64,000 nt of DNA, from the NCBI RefSeq assembly GCF_037975245.1, contig NC_092563.1, positions 15,020,094 through 15,084,093 on the forward strand, in the 5' to 3' direction. How positions within the stretch are numbered: position 1 is the first letter of the stretch; the number at the start of each line of letters is the position of its first letter. The DNA comes from Apostichopus japonicus. Lineage: Eukaryota; Echinodermata; Holothuroidea; Aspidochirotida; Stichopodidae. The notes beneath the pieces were generated by a model. That model was given only the letters and a program-made list of their open reading frames with translations, had not been told where the DNA came from and ran no database searches. A program made the translations under genes and the position numbers. Of the stretch, positions 1-13,119 are shown in pieces.

Positions 1-232
1 AGAGGGGGGTGTTCAAGTACCTTTACTGCCTTAAGCATGGCATTGGTAAAATTTTCACACCACAATGTAAAGGACGAACTATCTAACACAAACTGCAAGG
101 TAGTTGAGAAGGAGATGTTGGCTGTGAATGTAACAATTCCAGGTCTAAAACCTTGGTAATGTGACTTTAAAAGTGAGTAAAAGTAGAAGAATAAAAAATT
201 GTGAATGTTTGTCTCTCTATTTTCTCCTGTAG

Positions 233-308
233 GATTTCCATATCTTTGCACCCGGAGAGTCCATCGAAGACCACAAAAAATCAGATTTTGAAAGAATGTT
301 TAAAAATA
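233..308 (+). CDS. SACM1L: SACM1L exon (SAC domain end, [20 protein letters not shown])
   Basis: The acceptor is a pyrimidine tract ending TCCTGTAG and the donor is GTAAGT. The exon starts in phase 0 and ends with 1 nt of a split Thr codon. The end (FERMFKN) matches the vertebrate FEKIYKN segment just before WADNAN. Confidence 0.9.
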
Positions 309-3300
309 GTAAGTTGACCTTTATTCTAGGAAGGACTGGAGAAAAATTGATGGAAATTGGAAATACATGATATCTGTAAGAGCTGTAAGGACTATTAATA
401 ATTTCATATATTTGTAATCATTTGTATATTCCTAAGTTGACCATTTCACAAGAAGACCCAGGAGAGGAGATTATTTATGTGAAATCTTCCTAAGCTGTCT
501 GTATTACCTCCATATCTAGCATATTAATATTGCTAATTGTTTTGAAAGTACCTCATGGGAGTTTCTGTTACTCCAACTTGGATGTTCTCAGAAATTTAAA
601 GATTGTTAACATTTATAGGCAATTGATCGTCCCGGTGTCGGCAAGAACCTCTGTGGGTCTTTGGTAGTACAATACTTGATAAATATGTGAAAAATGTGAT
701 TGTCCTTTATTTGACTTTCTGGCATATTTGGTTTCGGGGGATGCGGGATGCTAATGATTATTTCATCATTTCATTACTACCATACATCTGTTACTCAGGT
801 AGAAGTCATCACGACGACATAATCATTTGCTTTGGCGCGGCTTCTTTCCAACGATGTAGTTTTCATGAATTTTCATCCAACAGAGAAATTACAATTTGTG
901 ACAGAAGTGCTCTGCAGATTTGAATTGCTTGTTGACGTAGATTGTATATTTTTTTTGCAAAATATATGAAATATTGGGGGATAAATGACCAACAGAGACG
1001 AACAGTAGTGGCTAAAGGCACCTTGCAACAGTAGTTGCAAAAATGCCACGTTAATAGATTATGATCAGAAAATAAAACAAAAGTACACACACACAAAACA
1101 AACCAAACACAAACTGTACTATAGGAGACCTCCATGAGTCACTGCATCAAGAATTCTATATGAACTTTGGGGTCACAATTTTCACATCAAGTAAATACGG
1201 TTTTCTTATTTTACTGCAATAAACAAGATTAGAGCCAGTGGAAACTTTAACTTCCCGTCCCCTCATCTCTCTTGCCCCATCTTTCTCTATTTCCCTATGG
1301 ATTTGCTCTCCCTATCTCCTCTGTTCTTTAACCGAATGTTTTGATATCCGCTCGCAGCGTGGGCAGACAATGCAGACTTCTGTTCCAAGCAGTACGCCGG
1401 CACCGGTGCTCTCAAGACGGACTTCACCAGGACGGGAAAACGTACCGTGTTTGGAGCCCTGCAGGATGGTATCAACTCTGCCATCAGGTACTACAAGAAT
1501 AACTTTTCGGATGGATTCAGACAGGTCAGTTTAATCGTCCAGGTTGGTCTTCGTGTATTACTATTTTAAAGTAGCAGGTTGCATTACCAGTTTCATCGTC
1601 ATAGGGAAAAGAAGTTCGTCTAGCCTCCAAATTTGTATAGAACCAGAAGCAACCGTTGAAGCCAGCCACCACTCACCACCATAACCACCACTCATCGCCT
1701 CCTCCAACCCTCAAAACATGCTACCTTCCTGTCACCATCCAGCCACGTGTCTCTCTGACCCAAAAAGTTCAAATTTAAAAATCACAAATTTCCGATCTCT
1801 TATTTTAGGAGTCTTATATTTACTGCCTGAAACAGCTATTTACAAGACAATTTACAAGACAATCTATCTATCTATTACCTTATAAGCATATTGTACTATG
1901 CCACCAAGAGTCACACAAGTTCATACCAATACAATACTCTGTAAATAATGCTATGAATTTTTCTACTTAATATCCAACAAGGTACAATTATCTGGAAAGT
2001 TATTATAGAGCAAAGATGTAATTGGGTATTTAAAATGGACCTATCCTATCTACAAAAATCTTGCAACCAACCAGGACATATTTTCAGCAACAAAACTATG
2101 GTTTCTGACTGTCGAACCCAACTAGTCTCAGTTAGAATTTAATGATGACCCTACCCTGATGACAATAAAGTTTGTAACCGATGTTAACGCTAATGAAACA
2201 ACTGGTGCACGTCATTCACTTGATTTGAAGTCTGTTGTGGTAGCTCTCTTGGAGTTGTTTCTGGCTTGTCATATATGCATTGCTATGAAAATACTCCTTA
2301 TGGGCAATTCATTTATTTACATTTTAGGCTGTAGAAATTTATCAGTTGCTTTAACTGTAGGAAATCACAACATTAGGATAAACCTTGTGTAATTTAAAGT
2401 TTGATAAAATCATAGCCAAGACTATGTGTCCTATTGGCTGCTTTTAAATACATCATTTCTTTCAGAATTGATAAGTATATAGCCTTGCTTACGTTACAAT
2501 GACATTTTTTCTCTTCCAATAAATTATGGTTATTTTCATCATGATTCTGAAGATTTCAGAAATGCTCTCTTGTCAATCTGTGAGCAGTATTAAAACAGTT
2601 ACATTTTTGATTAATACTCTTGTCCATGTTTGCTTTGCAGGACTCGATCGATCTCCTGTTGGGAAACTACGTAGTTGAAGAAAACGAAGGCATTTCCGCT
2701 CCCTCACCACTGCGACCAACTAGAGACATGAAGTTTACCCTAGTGAGTAAAAACTTTAAAATAGATGGAACTCAGTTATGTGAGTCTGTTGTATGTTATT
2801 ATCAATCATGATGCACATGAAACCAGCTACTACCAAGATATGACATAAATTTTATTTTTCCTCTGTACAGCTACCGGTTATCTGCATTGTAGCATTCTCC
2901 ATGTGCATCATCAGCATTCTCCTACCATCTTGTAAGTACATCTCCATCAAAATGATGATTTTTAACTCCATTTTAAGCTTTTCATTCTTCTTCTTTCTGC
3001 TAAATATTTTCTAGGGGATGGTGGGAGGGGGGAGGGGCTGTCAGATTTTCATTGGGTAATTGGGAAAGTGGGTGTGGAGAGAGTGTTGCATTTTTCAATG
3101 GTAATAGGGAGTGGGGTGGATGGAGATTGAGGGGAAACAGCGTATGTTAATGTACGTCATACATAATGGAGGTAATAAAATAACATTCCATTTTACAAGC
3201 CCCTGATGTTTATATAATAATAGTGACCTTGTTATCATTCCATCAAGCAGAATGCAATAGAGCTGTTAACACTTCTATTATGATAATGACATTAGTGCTA

Positions 3301-3671
3301 GGAGGTCTATGTCTAGTTCAGTAACTCCAGTATGCGAAAGAAATGAATTTTCCGGCTGCGATGACGTTTACTAAGTTTTTACCGGCCAGTGAATGATCAA
3401 CACTAAATGAAGCGTTGCAGTTGTGCGTCTCGTAGATGCTTTATGTATACTCTCTTTACATATTTAGCTTCCTATCCATTTCAATATTTATCCAGCATTT
3501 TCATGAATTGTTTCTTCCTCTCTTCCTCTCTCAGCTGACCTGTCCCTTCAGTTGGTCTACATTCTCTTCTGGCTCACCGCTACGATAGTTTCCTTTGCCG
3601 TCATCATCATCTACGGGACGGAATTCGTCAACAGACCGAGACTTGCCGTCAACAAGCTGAAGAGTGACTAA
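233..3671 (+). CDS. SACM1L: SAC1 phosphoinositide phosphatase, 3' five exons (partial)
   Basis: Five coding exons at 233-308, 1358-1524, 2641-2742, 2871-2931 and 3535-3671 join in one frame to 180 codons plus stop. The family removes phosphate from phosphatidylinositol 4-phosphate at the ER and Golgi. The visible part is the end of the SAC domain ([19 protein letters not shown] and [20 protein letters not shown], both very close to vertebrate SAC1), two hydrophobic spans and a lysine-rich C-terminus. The CX5R catalytic loop and everything before it lie left of the window. All junctions are GT-AG and codons split across exons join sensibly (A|CG Thr, T|CT Ser). The last residues KLKSD fit a KXKXX COPI-retrieval signal, as expected for an ER-cycling protein. 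No disruptions are seen. Identity is near certain. Confidence 0.96.
1358..1524 (+). CDS. SACM1L: SACM1L exon ([19 protein letters not shown])
   Basis: The acceptor is CTCGCAG and the donor GTCAGT. The exon encodes [19 protein letters not shown] and continues to NNFSDGFRQ, the most conserved stretch of the C-terminal SAC domain. It ends on a codon boundary. Confidence 0.95.
2641..2742 (+). CDS. SACM1L: SACM1L exon ([17 protein letters not shown])
   Basis: This exon has 34 codons, phase 0 at both ends, acceptor TTTGCAG and donor GTGAGT. It encodes the linker between the SAC domain and the membrane anchor. Confidence 0.93.
2871..2931 (+). CDS. SACM1L: SACM1L exon, first membrane span
   Basis: It encodes [20 protein letters not shown], a 20-residue hydrophobic span equivalent to the first TM helix of SAC1. 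Acceptor CTGTACAG, donor GTAAGT; it ends 1 nt into a Ser codon. Confidence 0.92.
3535..3671 (+). CDS. SACM1L: SACM1L terminal exon, second membrane span and stop
   Basis: It encodes a second hydrophobic span ([20 protein letters not shown]), then the cytosolic tail ending VNKLKSD and TAA at 3669-3671. The tail fits a KXKXX retrieval motif. Confidence 0.93.
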
Positions 3672-4735
3672 AGCAGAAAGCGAGACACAGACGACGGTCA
3701 GTCCTGCCGATGGCGCAGGCTGTACCTGTCATTATTCTCAAGTATAGGTACACAGGAGAATTTATAACAGAAAACAAGTTTAGATTTTATGATTTAAGAG
3801 GCATCTCTTGTTGGTCCGAAGTTTTAATTTGCGGAAAGTTTCAAACTTTATACCGGCGGATTTAAGAAGATATTTACCGACCAATGTTTTATCAGCTGCT
3901 GCTAGGAAAGACACAAACTAATTAGCTAATATTTATAATAATAATAATTAGGTTGGAGAAAGCTTTGATGGCCATAGATTATGGGATAATGGTTTGTTTT
4001 GTTGATACATCTCATAGAACATTTGAGCTTTCAGAAATCATGTGGTTTCATAGGCGGTGAAAGGTTAAAGGTAATTTCATTTTATTGGTCATTTAGTGAT
4101 TGCCTGTTTCATATACTGCGATAACCATTCAGTTTGTAAGAACATTACATGTCAAACAACTTGTTTATTATTTGGATTATCTATCACATTCAACCCATTC
4201 ATTCAACGTTGCCAGATACAATCTTTTCTGTTTTAACGGATATTTTCCAGGTGAAATAAAATTATGTCAAAGTGATAGTTTTACATATATTATGTTGTAG
4301 ATAATTATTGTTGGAGTTATGGGATCTGTATTTCTGGTAGTATTCTGGTAAAGATTAAAAATGGTCAAACCTTTTGATAGATTCTATGATTTTGACAAAC
4401 TTTTTTATTTGAGTCATTGATTTTCATTTCATTTAAGCTAAATTTAAGCATAATCATAAGCTTAAAAAAAGGAAAACTCCTTTAAAGTTATGCTACGGTT
4501 TTTATATGATTTAAAGTTGGATAATAAGTATCTGAAGGAATATGGTTTATATATAAATATAAAAAAAAGAGTTATTAGTAAAGAACTAAGTTTTTGTGGT
4601 CGACCGTGACATTTATGCTAAGGAATCACAAAGTTCTTGACACTGCTCCGTATCGATCACATTATGTTATTATTTTGTAACGAATCATGACTATTAACTC
4701 CAAAATAAAGATGAACAGTTGATTCCTCGCTGCTT
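3672..4735 (+). other. SACM1L: SACM1L 3'UTR (inferred)
   Basis: This is AT-rich, non-coding sequence after the stop codon. The best poly(A) signal is AATAAA at 4704-4709. The UTR end is inferred from that signal only. Confidence 0.6.
4704..4709 (+). terminator. Poly(A) signal candidate of SACM1L
   Basis: AATAAA lies about 1 kb after the SACM1L stop, in an AT-rich stretch. There is no direct evidence for its use. Confidence 0.5.
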
Positions 4736-4739
4736 TGCC

Positions 4740-6190
4740 TAATACTCTGACTCAGTTCCAGCTAGAGTCTTCAATGTTTTTTTTTTGCTTTCGCTAACAA
4801 AATAAGGAGAGAGAGAAAAAGAGGGACTACATGCCCACCTTATAAATGGCTCACTCTTGGTCTTAGGTTGCTCAAAATTGTTTCCATAAAGATTTGATCA
4901 TTTAAAAGATGGTGGGGTGCAACACTGCCTCCAGAAGAGGGACAAGTTAATGAGGGAATAGTAACAAGGGAAGTTAATGAGGGACAAGGTAATGAAGGAA
5001 ATTTAGAAATATGTTGTCAGTGCATATTATCGTCTGGCCTTATGATAGGTATTAATAACGATGAAATTGCAACAATTTTACCCAAACTAAAATAGTTAAT
5101 ACTCAAAACGAGAGTGACATTTGATCAAGGGACCTCCTTTGTTTAATGCCTAGTCACTTTCTTTGTGTTATTAAACATAAATGCAATATTGCCTAAATAT
5201 GTTGTTTTCATGTCACAAGAGATTCTTTTCACATGGGAAGAGTATTGAAAAGTCTTCTTTTTCTGTTTAAAAATTTTAGTTGATTAGGCAAGCTAAATAT
5301 ACATCTCTTTCATGGGGTTTGTTGTATTTGCATCTTATCGCTGTTTTCCATTGTCAGAGCGATAGCTGTTTTTGCATGTCTGAAATAATGTTGGTTAACA
5401 TCTCTTCCTTACCAAACCATACTGGAGATGATCAGGAAGTTGTATCTCCCTCCTTACAGTACCTCTGTCTCTTAAAATAATTTTGAACTGTCGGTGAAAT
5501 TTTATTTTTCCTTCATCTATGTATGGCAGTAGAGCCTTTGGTGAGCTCTGATATCATTTTATGAGGTGACTGGTTTAGTATGGATAGTATTTATGTTAAG
5601 ATCCAAGTAAGTGTCAGGTTGAAAAGATGGGTATATAAATCCAAGACTGTACCATGTATATGAAATTGATGGTGTATATGACTAGGAGTTATCATGTGTT
5701 AACTGAAGATGGTTCCAAAGACAAGTTGTTAAAAAGTCTGGGCAAGAGGTGTAATTAATTGTAGCTTATTTCTCCCTTCTTCTTGTAGGGAAGAATTGGG
5801 TTTGAACGGTACAGACATAACATTAGTAGCAGATTTGAAGATCAAGAAATAGCTTGTTGAAGAAGTTTGAGACACAATTGCCAAAATAGTAGGGTAACTC
5901 TGCCCAGACAGAGGACATGACATGGATATCCGTACCTGAGGGAAAAGGTCATAATAATTGCTTTTCTAAATGTTATCTATCGCATTTGTCTAAATTGGAA
6001 ACTACTGTAGCTGGGATCATGTAACTTATTGGATTGAAATAAGATGAGATTAAAAGATGTTTCTTATCAAAACCAACACATCTGTTTTTGACTGTATCCT
6101 TTTTCATTCCTTGCCGGCGAAATGAATGTATTAGATGGTGTGTGCGGGTGCCTGTGTCTGCATATATGTGACACTTACATGTAAACACAG
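4740..6190. other. Intergenic, no feature recognised
   Basis: The sequence is AT-rich with only short, non-conserved open frames. No exon, repeat unit or RNA gene was recognised. Confidence 0.5.
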
Positions 6191-6199
6191 TAACTCGGA

Positions 6200-6480
6200 A
6201 AGTTAATGGTGGATTAACTTCATACTTGGTATGTTGTGTGGATCCGTCTTTTTTAGTACAAGAAGCCTATTGTTTTCTGTGAAGTTTTAATGGTCATTTG
6301 GGGTCAACAGAGGTCAAAGTCTGAAAACTTTTGAACACTCAAAAAGTACATCTTTGTTGAACTTGTTACATTGGTATGCACATCCAGCTTGGTGTGTGGA
6401 AGAATCCTATTGAAAAGGTCACATGAAGTCAACAGGCATCAAAGTCTGAAAACTATTTAAACATGATAACTTCAAAGGTA
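6200..6480 (+). repeat. Diverged direct duplication, about 130 bp, two copies
   Basis: Two copies share the blocks TTGGTATG, GAAGCCTATTG/GAATCCTATTG and TCAACAGAGGTCAAAGTCTG / TCAACAGGCATCAAAGTCTG. It looks like a dispersed repeat family of marine invertebrates, but the family is not known to me. Confidence 0.55.
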
Positions 6481-6691
6481 AAGCTACAATTAATCTGTGA
6501 TTTTTCCAATGCTATGACTTTCTTTTGGTGAACATTGTTTGGTCAAATTCAGTTCAGTTTACTTCTATGAAGGACTCTATAGTTTTTGACAAAACATACC
6601 TGGCATCCAGGTAATGAAATCAGCTTCAGAGTTCTTACTCTTGCTTTAAATATGCACTTAAACCTTCTATGAGGGTTTCTCTCTCTGAACT

Positions 6692-7320
6692 TCATTTAAA
6701 TTGGTCAAGCACTCTTTGGACCGGGCAAGACGCATTATGGTACTCCTCTACAATGTTTTTAGAGTTCATGTTAACCATCGGTTTGGTGATCCAAGGCGTG
6801 CTGCATGGATAAGGGCCCAAAGCTTTTTCGTGGTCCTGTTACACTCATTAGAGAAGTAATGATTCAGTGGTCATTTAAATTGGTCAAGCACTCTTTGGAC
6901 CGGGCATGACCCATGATGGTACCCTTCTACAATGTCTTTAGAGTTCCTATGACCCATTGGTTGGGTGGTCGAAGGCGTGCTGGTTTTGATTAGGGCCCAA
7001 ATGTTTTTATTTCAGTTCCTGTTACATTCATTTAAAAAGTTGTTAATTTAGTGGTCATTTTAATTGGTCAAGCACCCTTTAGACCGGGCAAGACGCATTA
7101 TAGTATCCTTCTACAATGTGTTAAGAATTCATATGACCCATTGGTTAGGTGGTCCAAGGCGTGCTAGTCTTGATTAGGGCCTAAAGTGATTTTTTTCAGG
7201 TCCCGATACATTAATTTAAAAACTGATGAAGTAGTGGTCATTTTAGTTGGTCAAGAACTATTTGGACCGGGCAAGATGCATTATAGTACCCTTTTACATA
7301 GTCATTAGAGTTCATATGAC
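6692..7320 (+). repeat. Tandem repeat, about 180-bp unit, 3.5 copies
   Basis: The phrase TTGGTCAAGCACTCTTTGGA recurs near 6702, 6881, 7065 and 7248. Each copy contains GACCGGGCAAGACGCATTAT and, in the full copies, GGCGTGCTG and TAGGGCCCAAA-like words. The copies differ by scattered substitutions and the last is truncated. Confidence 0.85.
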
Positions 7321-10200
7321 TAAACATCTTTCCACGACCAAATGTTGAACATCTTGTAAGCAAGCTTTTGTCTTGCCAGAGGTGTTACGTCGATACCATT
7401 GTCGAATACGTAACTGAATAGGTAGTAGTTACTCATTCGCGAATATCGAATGAGGAACGTATCTAACTTCACACCGGTCAAAGTTTAAGCTAAGGAGCGC
7501 GAATTATGATCTGTATTATAAAGCTCACGAAAGGTTGCACGAGCAGTTCGCTTCCTGGCATCCGTTAGCTAACAATTCATACGTTATTGTAATTTGTAGC
7601 CTATTCTGTACGGGTAGTAACTGCCAAAGAATTTGAATGGCGAAGGTTGTTCATTAGTTTTGTGGAGCAAGTTAGTACTTCACATTGTTTGAGTCAGCGA
7701 GCGTGAGAAATTAGGCTAGCCTATCATATAATAGTATCGCTTAGGCCTAACGATAGGCTAGCTCACGTAGGCACAGGCGTCTATAGAAAGTTGGAATGCT
7801 AACCTAGGCCTAATATGATATTCACTAGACAATTCACGTAAGTAAAGTAAGTCACTTAATATCTTCCGACAAAATACTAGACCTAGCTGGTTGGGCCTAA
7901 TTACTTTCTGGTTAAGGCTAGTACAGTTAGTGTAGGCCCTAGGCCTAACTTAATTAATTGTCTTTAAATTCCTACCAGAGTAGCCTACCATAGCCTAGGC
8001 TATGCCATCTAACACATTCTCAATACACTAACTCGCAACCGGACAAATTAGCTTAGGATGAAAGCTCTCTCTCATTGCTTTTTTTTTCCATCATGACAGG
8101 CCGGCTCCTGTTAGATATTTAATTATTTTTATAGGGTTGAAACAAACGTTTTTCAGGGGAGGAAAGAAAGACGGCTTGGCTGTGGAAAGAATTAATTTAG
8201 GCTAGGTAGTGAAGCAACTGTACGTAGTAAATGTATCTTGTGATTTAAGAGAGTTTGGTGAAAGAAAGGAACATATTTCAAAGAGACACTTGTAGTAATT
8301 GAAGAAACTGGTATTGGTAAATGGGAAAACAACAATTTTATGGGAGGAACCAATTGGAAGGCATATACCTATACTATAGGCTAAAGTTTCTATGTTATTT
8401 CATTCCCACAATGAATGCCATACAACCCATAACCACTCTGGATTCCACGCATATTAATTACCCCATGTTGGCATACAAACAAACGGGCCTATTCACAAAC
8501 ACTTTTCATCTTTCAATCACTGAACAGTTACACAAGTACAGTAAGTTACCTGGTCACATTTTCTATTTTCCTTCATACTATCACAACTTTCTTTAGCTTA
8601 CTCTAGAAAGAAAATATGCCATCAGAGCCTACAGAACAACAGTTACCTCCAATGAAAATAGTATGTTAGTTTCCTTAACCAGTTAACCATGTTATTTTTC
8701 ACCCTTTACGTTACCTTTCTCCCTTAAATCTTTCCCTACAGTTATTCCACGTACAGTATCAACATCTATTCTTTCCACATAGTCTAGCCAATATGCCTCC
8801 CATGAAAAACCTTAGTTAACTCCCCTGAAAATGTTAATTTCCCATGAAAACGTACTTGACTCCCCTGGCTATGATGTAGGGAAAGTAAGTTACTCAACTT
8901 TTAGTGGGAGGAAAATAACGTTGTTAGGGGAGGGAACAAATGGCCCCAGGCTAGGCCTACCACCAAATGAAAATGGGAAAACCTAGGCTAGCCTACCAAA
9001 GTGGAGGCTAGATAGAGATCAGGACGAAGTAGCTTATCCTAGGCTTGTTATACAAGCTACGGTACTTTGTAAAATGAAATTCTCAAGCAATTAGGCCTAG
9101 CTCTGTCACGTCTAATTGATGTTGGTGATGGTTCAAGTATGGAGAAAACTCTCTATGCAAGCTGATGTTACCTAGCGTAGGCAACTAAATTGATATACAT
9201 GTATTAATTTGATCAACTAGCATAATTTTGACCTGAAGCTAGGCTTAACAGTATTGGTCCAACTCTCGGCATATCTTTATCAGATCATAGACTTCTTTTG
9301 ATGCCTAAGGCATGATTTTATAGTCGGCAGAACTGTTTCACTGAAACTTTGATTATTATTAAACCGAATTCAAACTTTGCTAAGTTGACCTCTCATTGTT
9401 GAGTAATTGTCTTTAATTTGGTTTTTAATTTGAAAACATTGATTAAGTTATGAGGAACACAACTCATGGTAAACACATATTAAGAGTATTGAGAGATATA
9501 AGTACAATATATAGTATCTCTGTCCTTGTTCAGTGATATAGAATATTATTACGCAGGTGCTAGAAGTCATGGAAGCACATGAGGGTTTACCATGAATATA
9601 CCAATATGTTGTTGGTACTTGTGTAAGGCCGAAAAGCCAGTTTTCATCTTTGCTAAGTGTACATGTTGTAGCTTAAGTGTCGGTCCTTATTTCACTTGTC
9701 AAGTTTCTTGTTTCAAGAATGATGTTTATTTCAGAAATTTTTCAATTTTCCAGTTCTTCATGAATGTGCTTGTTAAGTTTGTTTAAACTAGTACATGCTC
9801 TCAAAAATTGTTTGGCTGATGAAATGTTCTCAAAATTGTGTTCAATTCATTCCTACTATTCATTCCTACTAGTGAACAATGTACAGTACATCAAAGGAAG
9901 TTTTGGCATTTTGTGAAGTACTCCATATGTAGGTTTGATAGCAATGTCTAGTAAGGTTCATTAATAAGTCATATATATTGAAAGTATTAAAAATAAACAG
10001 GCACTTAGTAACAAAAAGAGGTACAGTTTATTCATGTTTGTAAACATTCATCGGAAAGGTATCTGCATACGCAAACTGGAAGATGATCTTATTGTAAAAC
10101 TACTAAAAAAAACTACTAAAATTAATTTCACACCATAGGTATATATACAGTATATACATATTGCTTTTATATTTGTCTTTACAGCATTGCATTGGCCAGT
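7321..10200. other. Gene-free stretch: CpG-richer patch, then TAGGCCTA-rich DNA
   Basis: About 7370-7560 has many more CpG dinucleotides than its surroundings. From about 7700 to 9110 the words TAGGCCTA, CCTAGGCC and TAGGCTAG recur many times. Open frames here (for example 8321-8596) show no family resemblance and are probably chance. Confidence 0.45.
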
Positions 10201-10584
10201 GGCCACACTGATTCACAAGAAGACTCCATGAACTGACTAACATCCTGCTGGAGGTCTGAGACATTGAAGATTCTGTAATGCTTCCGTTTGGGTATGCAGT
10301 TTACTATAGTAACACAGAAATATTTAAGCTCTGGTATCCGTTTCGTTTATTTCTGCCGTTAAACCACAATGATGTACATTTGTTTATACATAGTTATATC
10401 AATGAGGCAGCAGTCAGGGTTGTTTAGGTAGTCAGGGGGAGGGAGGAAAGGGAGGGAGTGGATAGAAATGAGTCTAGTTGCAATGTCTACAGTATCTGCT
10501 TTCCAATATATGAAATCTTCTTATCTTTTACAGTACTGTCAGGAAATGTCAGGAAAATAGTGAGTCTTGGATGTCTGTAATGAA

Positions 10585-10730
10585 GCTGGATCAGGATTAG
10601 AACAAGTGGTTGAAAGATCATTAACTCCACCAAATATGAGAAGATCCTTCAAGCCTGTCCTCTACAGAGAGATCTGGAAGTGTTATCTCAAGGTGATTTA
10701 ACAGAAATTGGAGAAAAAGTAAGATTCAAG
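10585..10730 (+). pseudogene. ABCC transporter exon relic, copy 1 (truncated)
   Basis: Its second half matches copy 2 at 12065-12241: peptide [19 protein letters not shown], then GDLTEIGEK, from NBD1 of MRP-type ABC transporters. The first half is mostly deleted (only a weak match near CTGGATC remains), and one inserted base just before AACTCCACC breaks the frame. Unlike copy 2, it still has a good 5' splice site, AAA|GTAAGA, at the expected exon end. No other transporter exon was found nearby. Confidence 0.8.
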
Positions 10731-10799
10731 GGAAACATCAGTGTGAGCCAGTATCATGAACATCAGTCTTGTCCTCTCAACAGTTGATTGTTGCCAATA

Positions 10800-11870
10800 T
10801 CAGTGCTTAATGTAGGAGACATGGTGCCTTAGCCGGTTGGAACCAGTTGGTATTTGGTGTGTTTTTGTGCTTAATGTACGAGACATGGTGCCTTAGCCTG
10901 TTGGGACCATTCAGTATTTGGTGTGGTCTGTTTTTGTGTTAAATGTACGAGACACGCCTTAGCATGTTGGAATCAGTCAGTATTCGGTGTGGTCTTTTTT
11001 TGAGCTAAATGTACGAGACACGGTGCCTTAGCCTATTGAAAAAAGTCAGTAATTGGTGGGGTCTGTATTCGTGCTAAATGTAGGAGACACAGTGCCTTAG
11101 TCTGTTGGAACCAGTCGGTATTTGGTGTAGTCAGGTTTTGTGCTAAATGTAAGAGACACAGTGCCTTAGACTGTTGGAACCAGTCGGTATTTGGTGTGGT
11201 AAGTTATTGTGCTAAATGTACGAGACACTAAGTGCCTTAGACTGTTGGAACCAGTCGGTATTTGGTGTGTTCTTGTTTCTGTGCTAAATGTACAAGGCCT
11301 TAGCCCGTTGGAACCAGTCGGTATTTGATGTGGTTTTTTTTTGTGCTAAATTACTATTCTTACAGAAAGGCTGAACAAGTTCCATGATATAGTTTGTACA
11401 GAGTTACACATTCCACTCATTCCAAGCAACCATGACAACATCAAAATGAAGCTAATTGGTGTCTAAGTTAAGTGGCATGAGATGCTAATTAATGTAGTCT
11501 GTTTTTGTGCTAAATTGTTAAGACATGGTACCTTAGTTTTTTGGTATTAGTTTTAAATTAGTGTTGTCTGTTTTGTACCAAATGTAGGAGACATTGTGCC
11601 TTAGCCTGTTTGAACCAGTCGGTATTTGGTGTTGCCTGTTTTTGTGCTAAATGTATAAGACCTCAGCCTTAGCTTATTGAAACCAGTCGGTAATTGGTGT
11701 GGTGTGTTTGTTCTGCCTTAGTTTATTGATATGAGTTGCTAATTAGTGTGGTCTGTTTTGTGCTAAATTAATGAAACCCGTTGCCTTAGATTGTTGGAAT
11801 GAATTTGTAATAAGTATTTTGGTTGTCTTAAAGTAATAAGGAATGAGTTGGTATTTAGTGAGGTCTTTTA
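10800..11870 (+). repeat. Minisatellite, about 65-70 bp unit, upstream block
   Basis: The unit contains GTGCTAAATGTACGAGACAC, GTGCCTTAGCCTGTTGGAAC and CAGTCGGTATTTGGTGTGGT. About nine good copies lie between 10800 and 11360, followed by diverged copies to 11870. The same unit reappears after ABCC exon copy 2, so it occupied the intron after the exon. Confidence 0.9.
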
Positions 11871-12031
11871 TGAGAGTTGTTCAAACCAGTGTCCAATAAC
11901 TTTGATCTGACCATGTAATTCCATTTCTTTCACAAATTGCCCCTCTAGAAGAGTACACATCTTTTGTCTCACGGCTGACAGTTTGGTTGTTAACAGGGTT
12001 TTACTTTTGCTGTTACTTTGAAGAAAAGTGA

Positions 12032-12280
<249 letters not shown>

Positions 12281-12309
12281 TAACATCAGTCTTGTCCTCT
12301 CAACAGTTG

Positions 12310-12800
12310 CTTGTTGTCAAGATCAGTGTTAAATGTAGGAGACGCGGTGCCTTTGCCTGTTGGAAGCATTCGGTATTTGGTGTGGTGTGTTTTGTGCTAA
12401 ACCTACGAGACACTGTGCCGTAGCCTGTTGGTACCAGTCGGTATTTGGTGTGGTCTGTTTCGTGATAAATTAAAGAGACATTGTGCCTTAGTTTGGTGTA
12501 ATGAGTAGCTAATTAGTGTGGTTTGTTTGTGCTTAATTGAAGAGGAGTGCTGTGATAATTTGTTGGTAATTAGTGTGGTGTGTTTGTATTAAATTTATAA
12601 GTTTTGCCTTAGTTTATTGATATGAGTTGCTAACTAGTGTGGTCTGTTTTGTGCTAAATTATTGAGACCTGGTGCCTTAGTTTGTTGGAATCATTGTGTA
12701 GTTAGTAATTTGGTTGTCTTAAATTGATGATTGTTGCCTTAGATTGTTGGAAAGAGTTGCCAATTAGTGTGGTCTGGGTTGTAGTAAATTAAAAAGACAG
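12310..12800 (+). repeat. Minisatellite, about 65-70 bp unit, second block
   Basis: This is the same unit as at 10800-11870 (GTGCTAAA, GTGCCTTAG, GGTATTTGGTGTGGTCTGTT), more diverged. It follows ABCC exon copy 2 directly. Confidence 0.85.
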
Positions 12801-12969
12801 TTGGTTGTTGTCAAGATCAGAAAACTCAAAGATGAGCTGATTTGATGAAAAATCACCAGCTAAGCTGAAAGCTGCAATATACAGTCAAGGTTAGTCATAA
12901 GAAAGAAAAGTTCCTAAAAATGTAATATATATTTACTTATGTTTCCATCAGTAAAGTTTCAATCACAGC

Positions 12970-13118
12970 CTAAACTTTGTTGGAATTAGTTGCTTATTAG
13001 TGTTTAATGTTTTGTGCTAAATGTACGAGACTTTGAAGACAATTGGCTAATTTCTTTTGCATTCCTCTCCTTTCATTAGGGATCTGAGGATTATGTTGGT
13101 CAACAGTTAGCTTTTCAA
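12970..13118 (+). pseudogene. ABCC exon relic, copy 3 (start only) with one minisatellite unit
   Basis: TTTGCATTCCTCTCCTTTCA, then TTAGGGATCTGAGG, then TATGTTGGTCAACA aligns to the acceptor and first codons of copy 2. The match stops at about 13115, where LINE sequence begins, so the LINE probably inserted into this copy. Confidence 0.7.
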
Positions 13119-13119
13119 C

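Noticed and set aside
8321-8596. 91-codon + strand frame
   Set aside because: AT-rich, no recognisable domain, no splice context; treated as chance.
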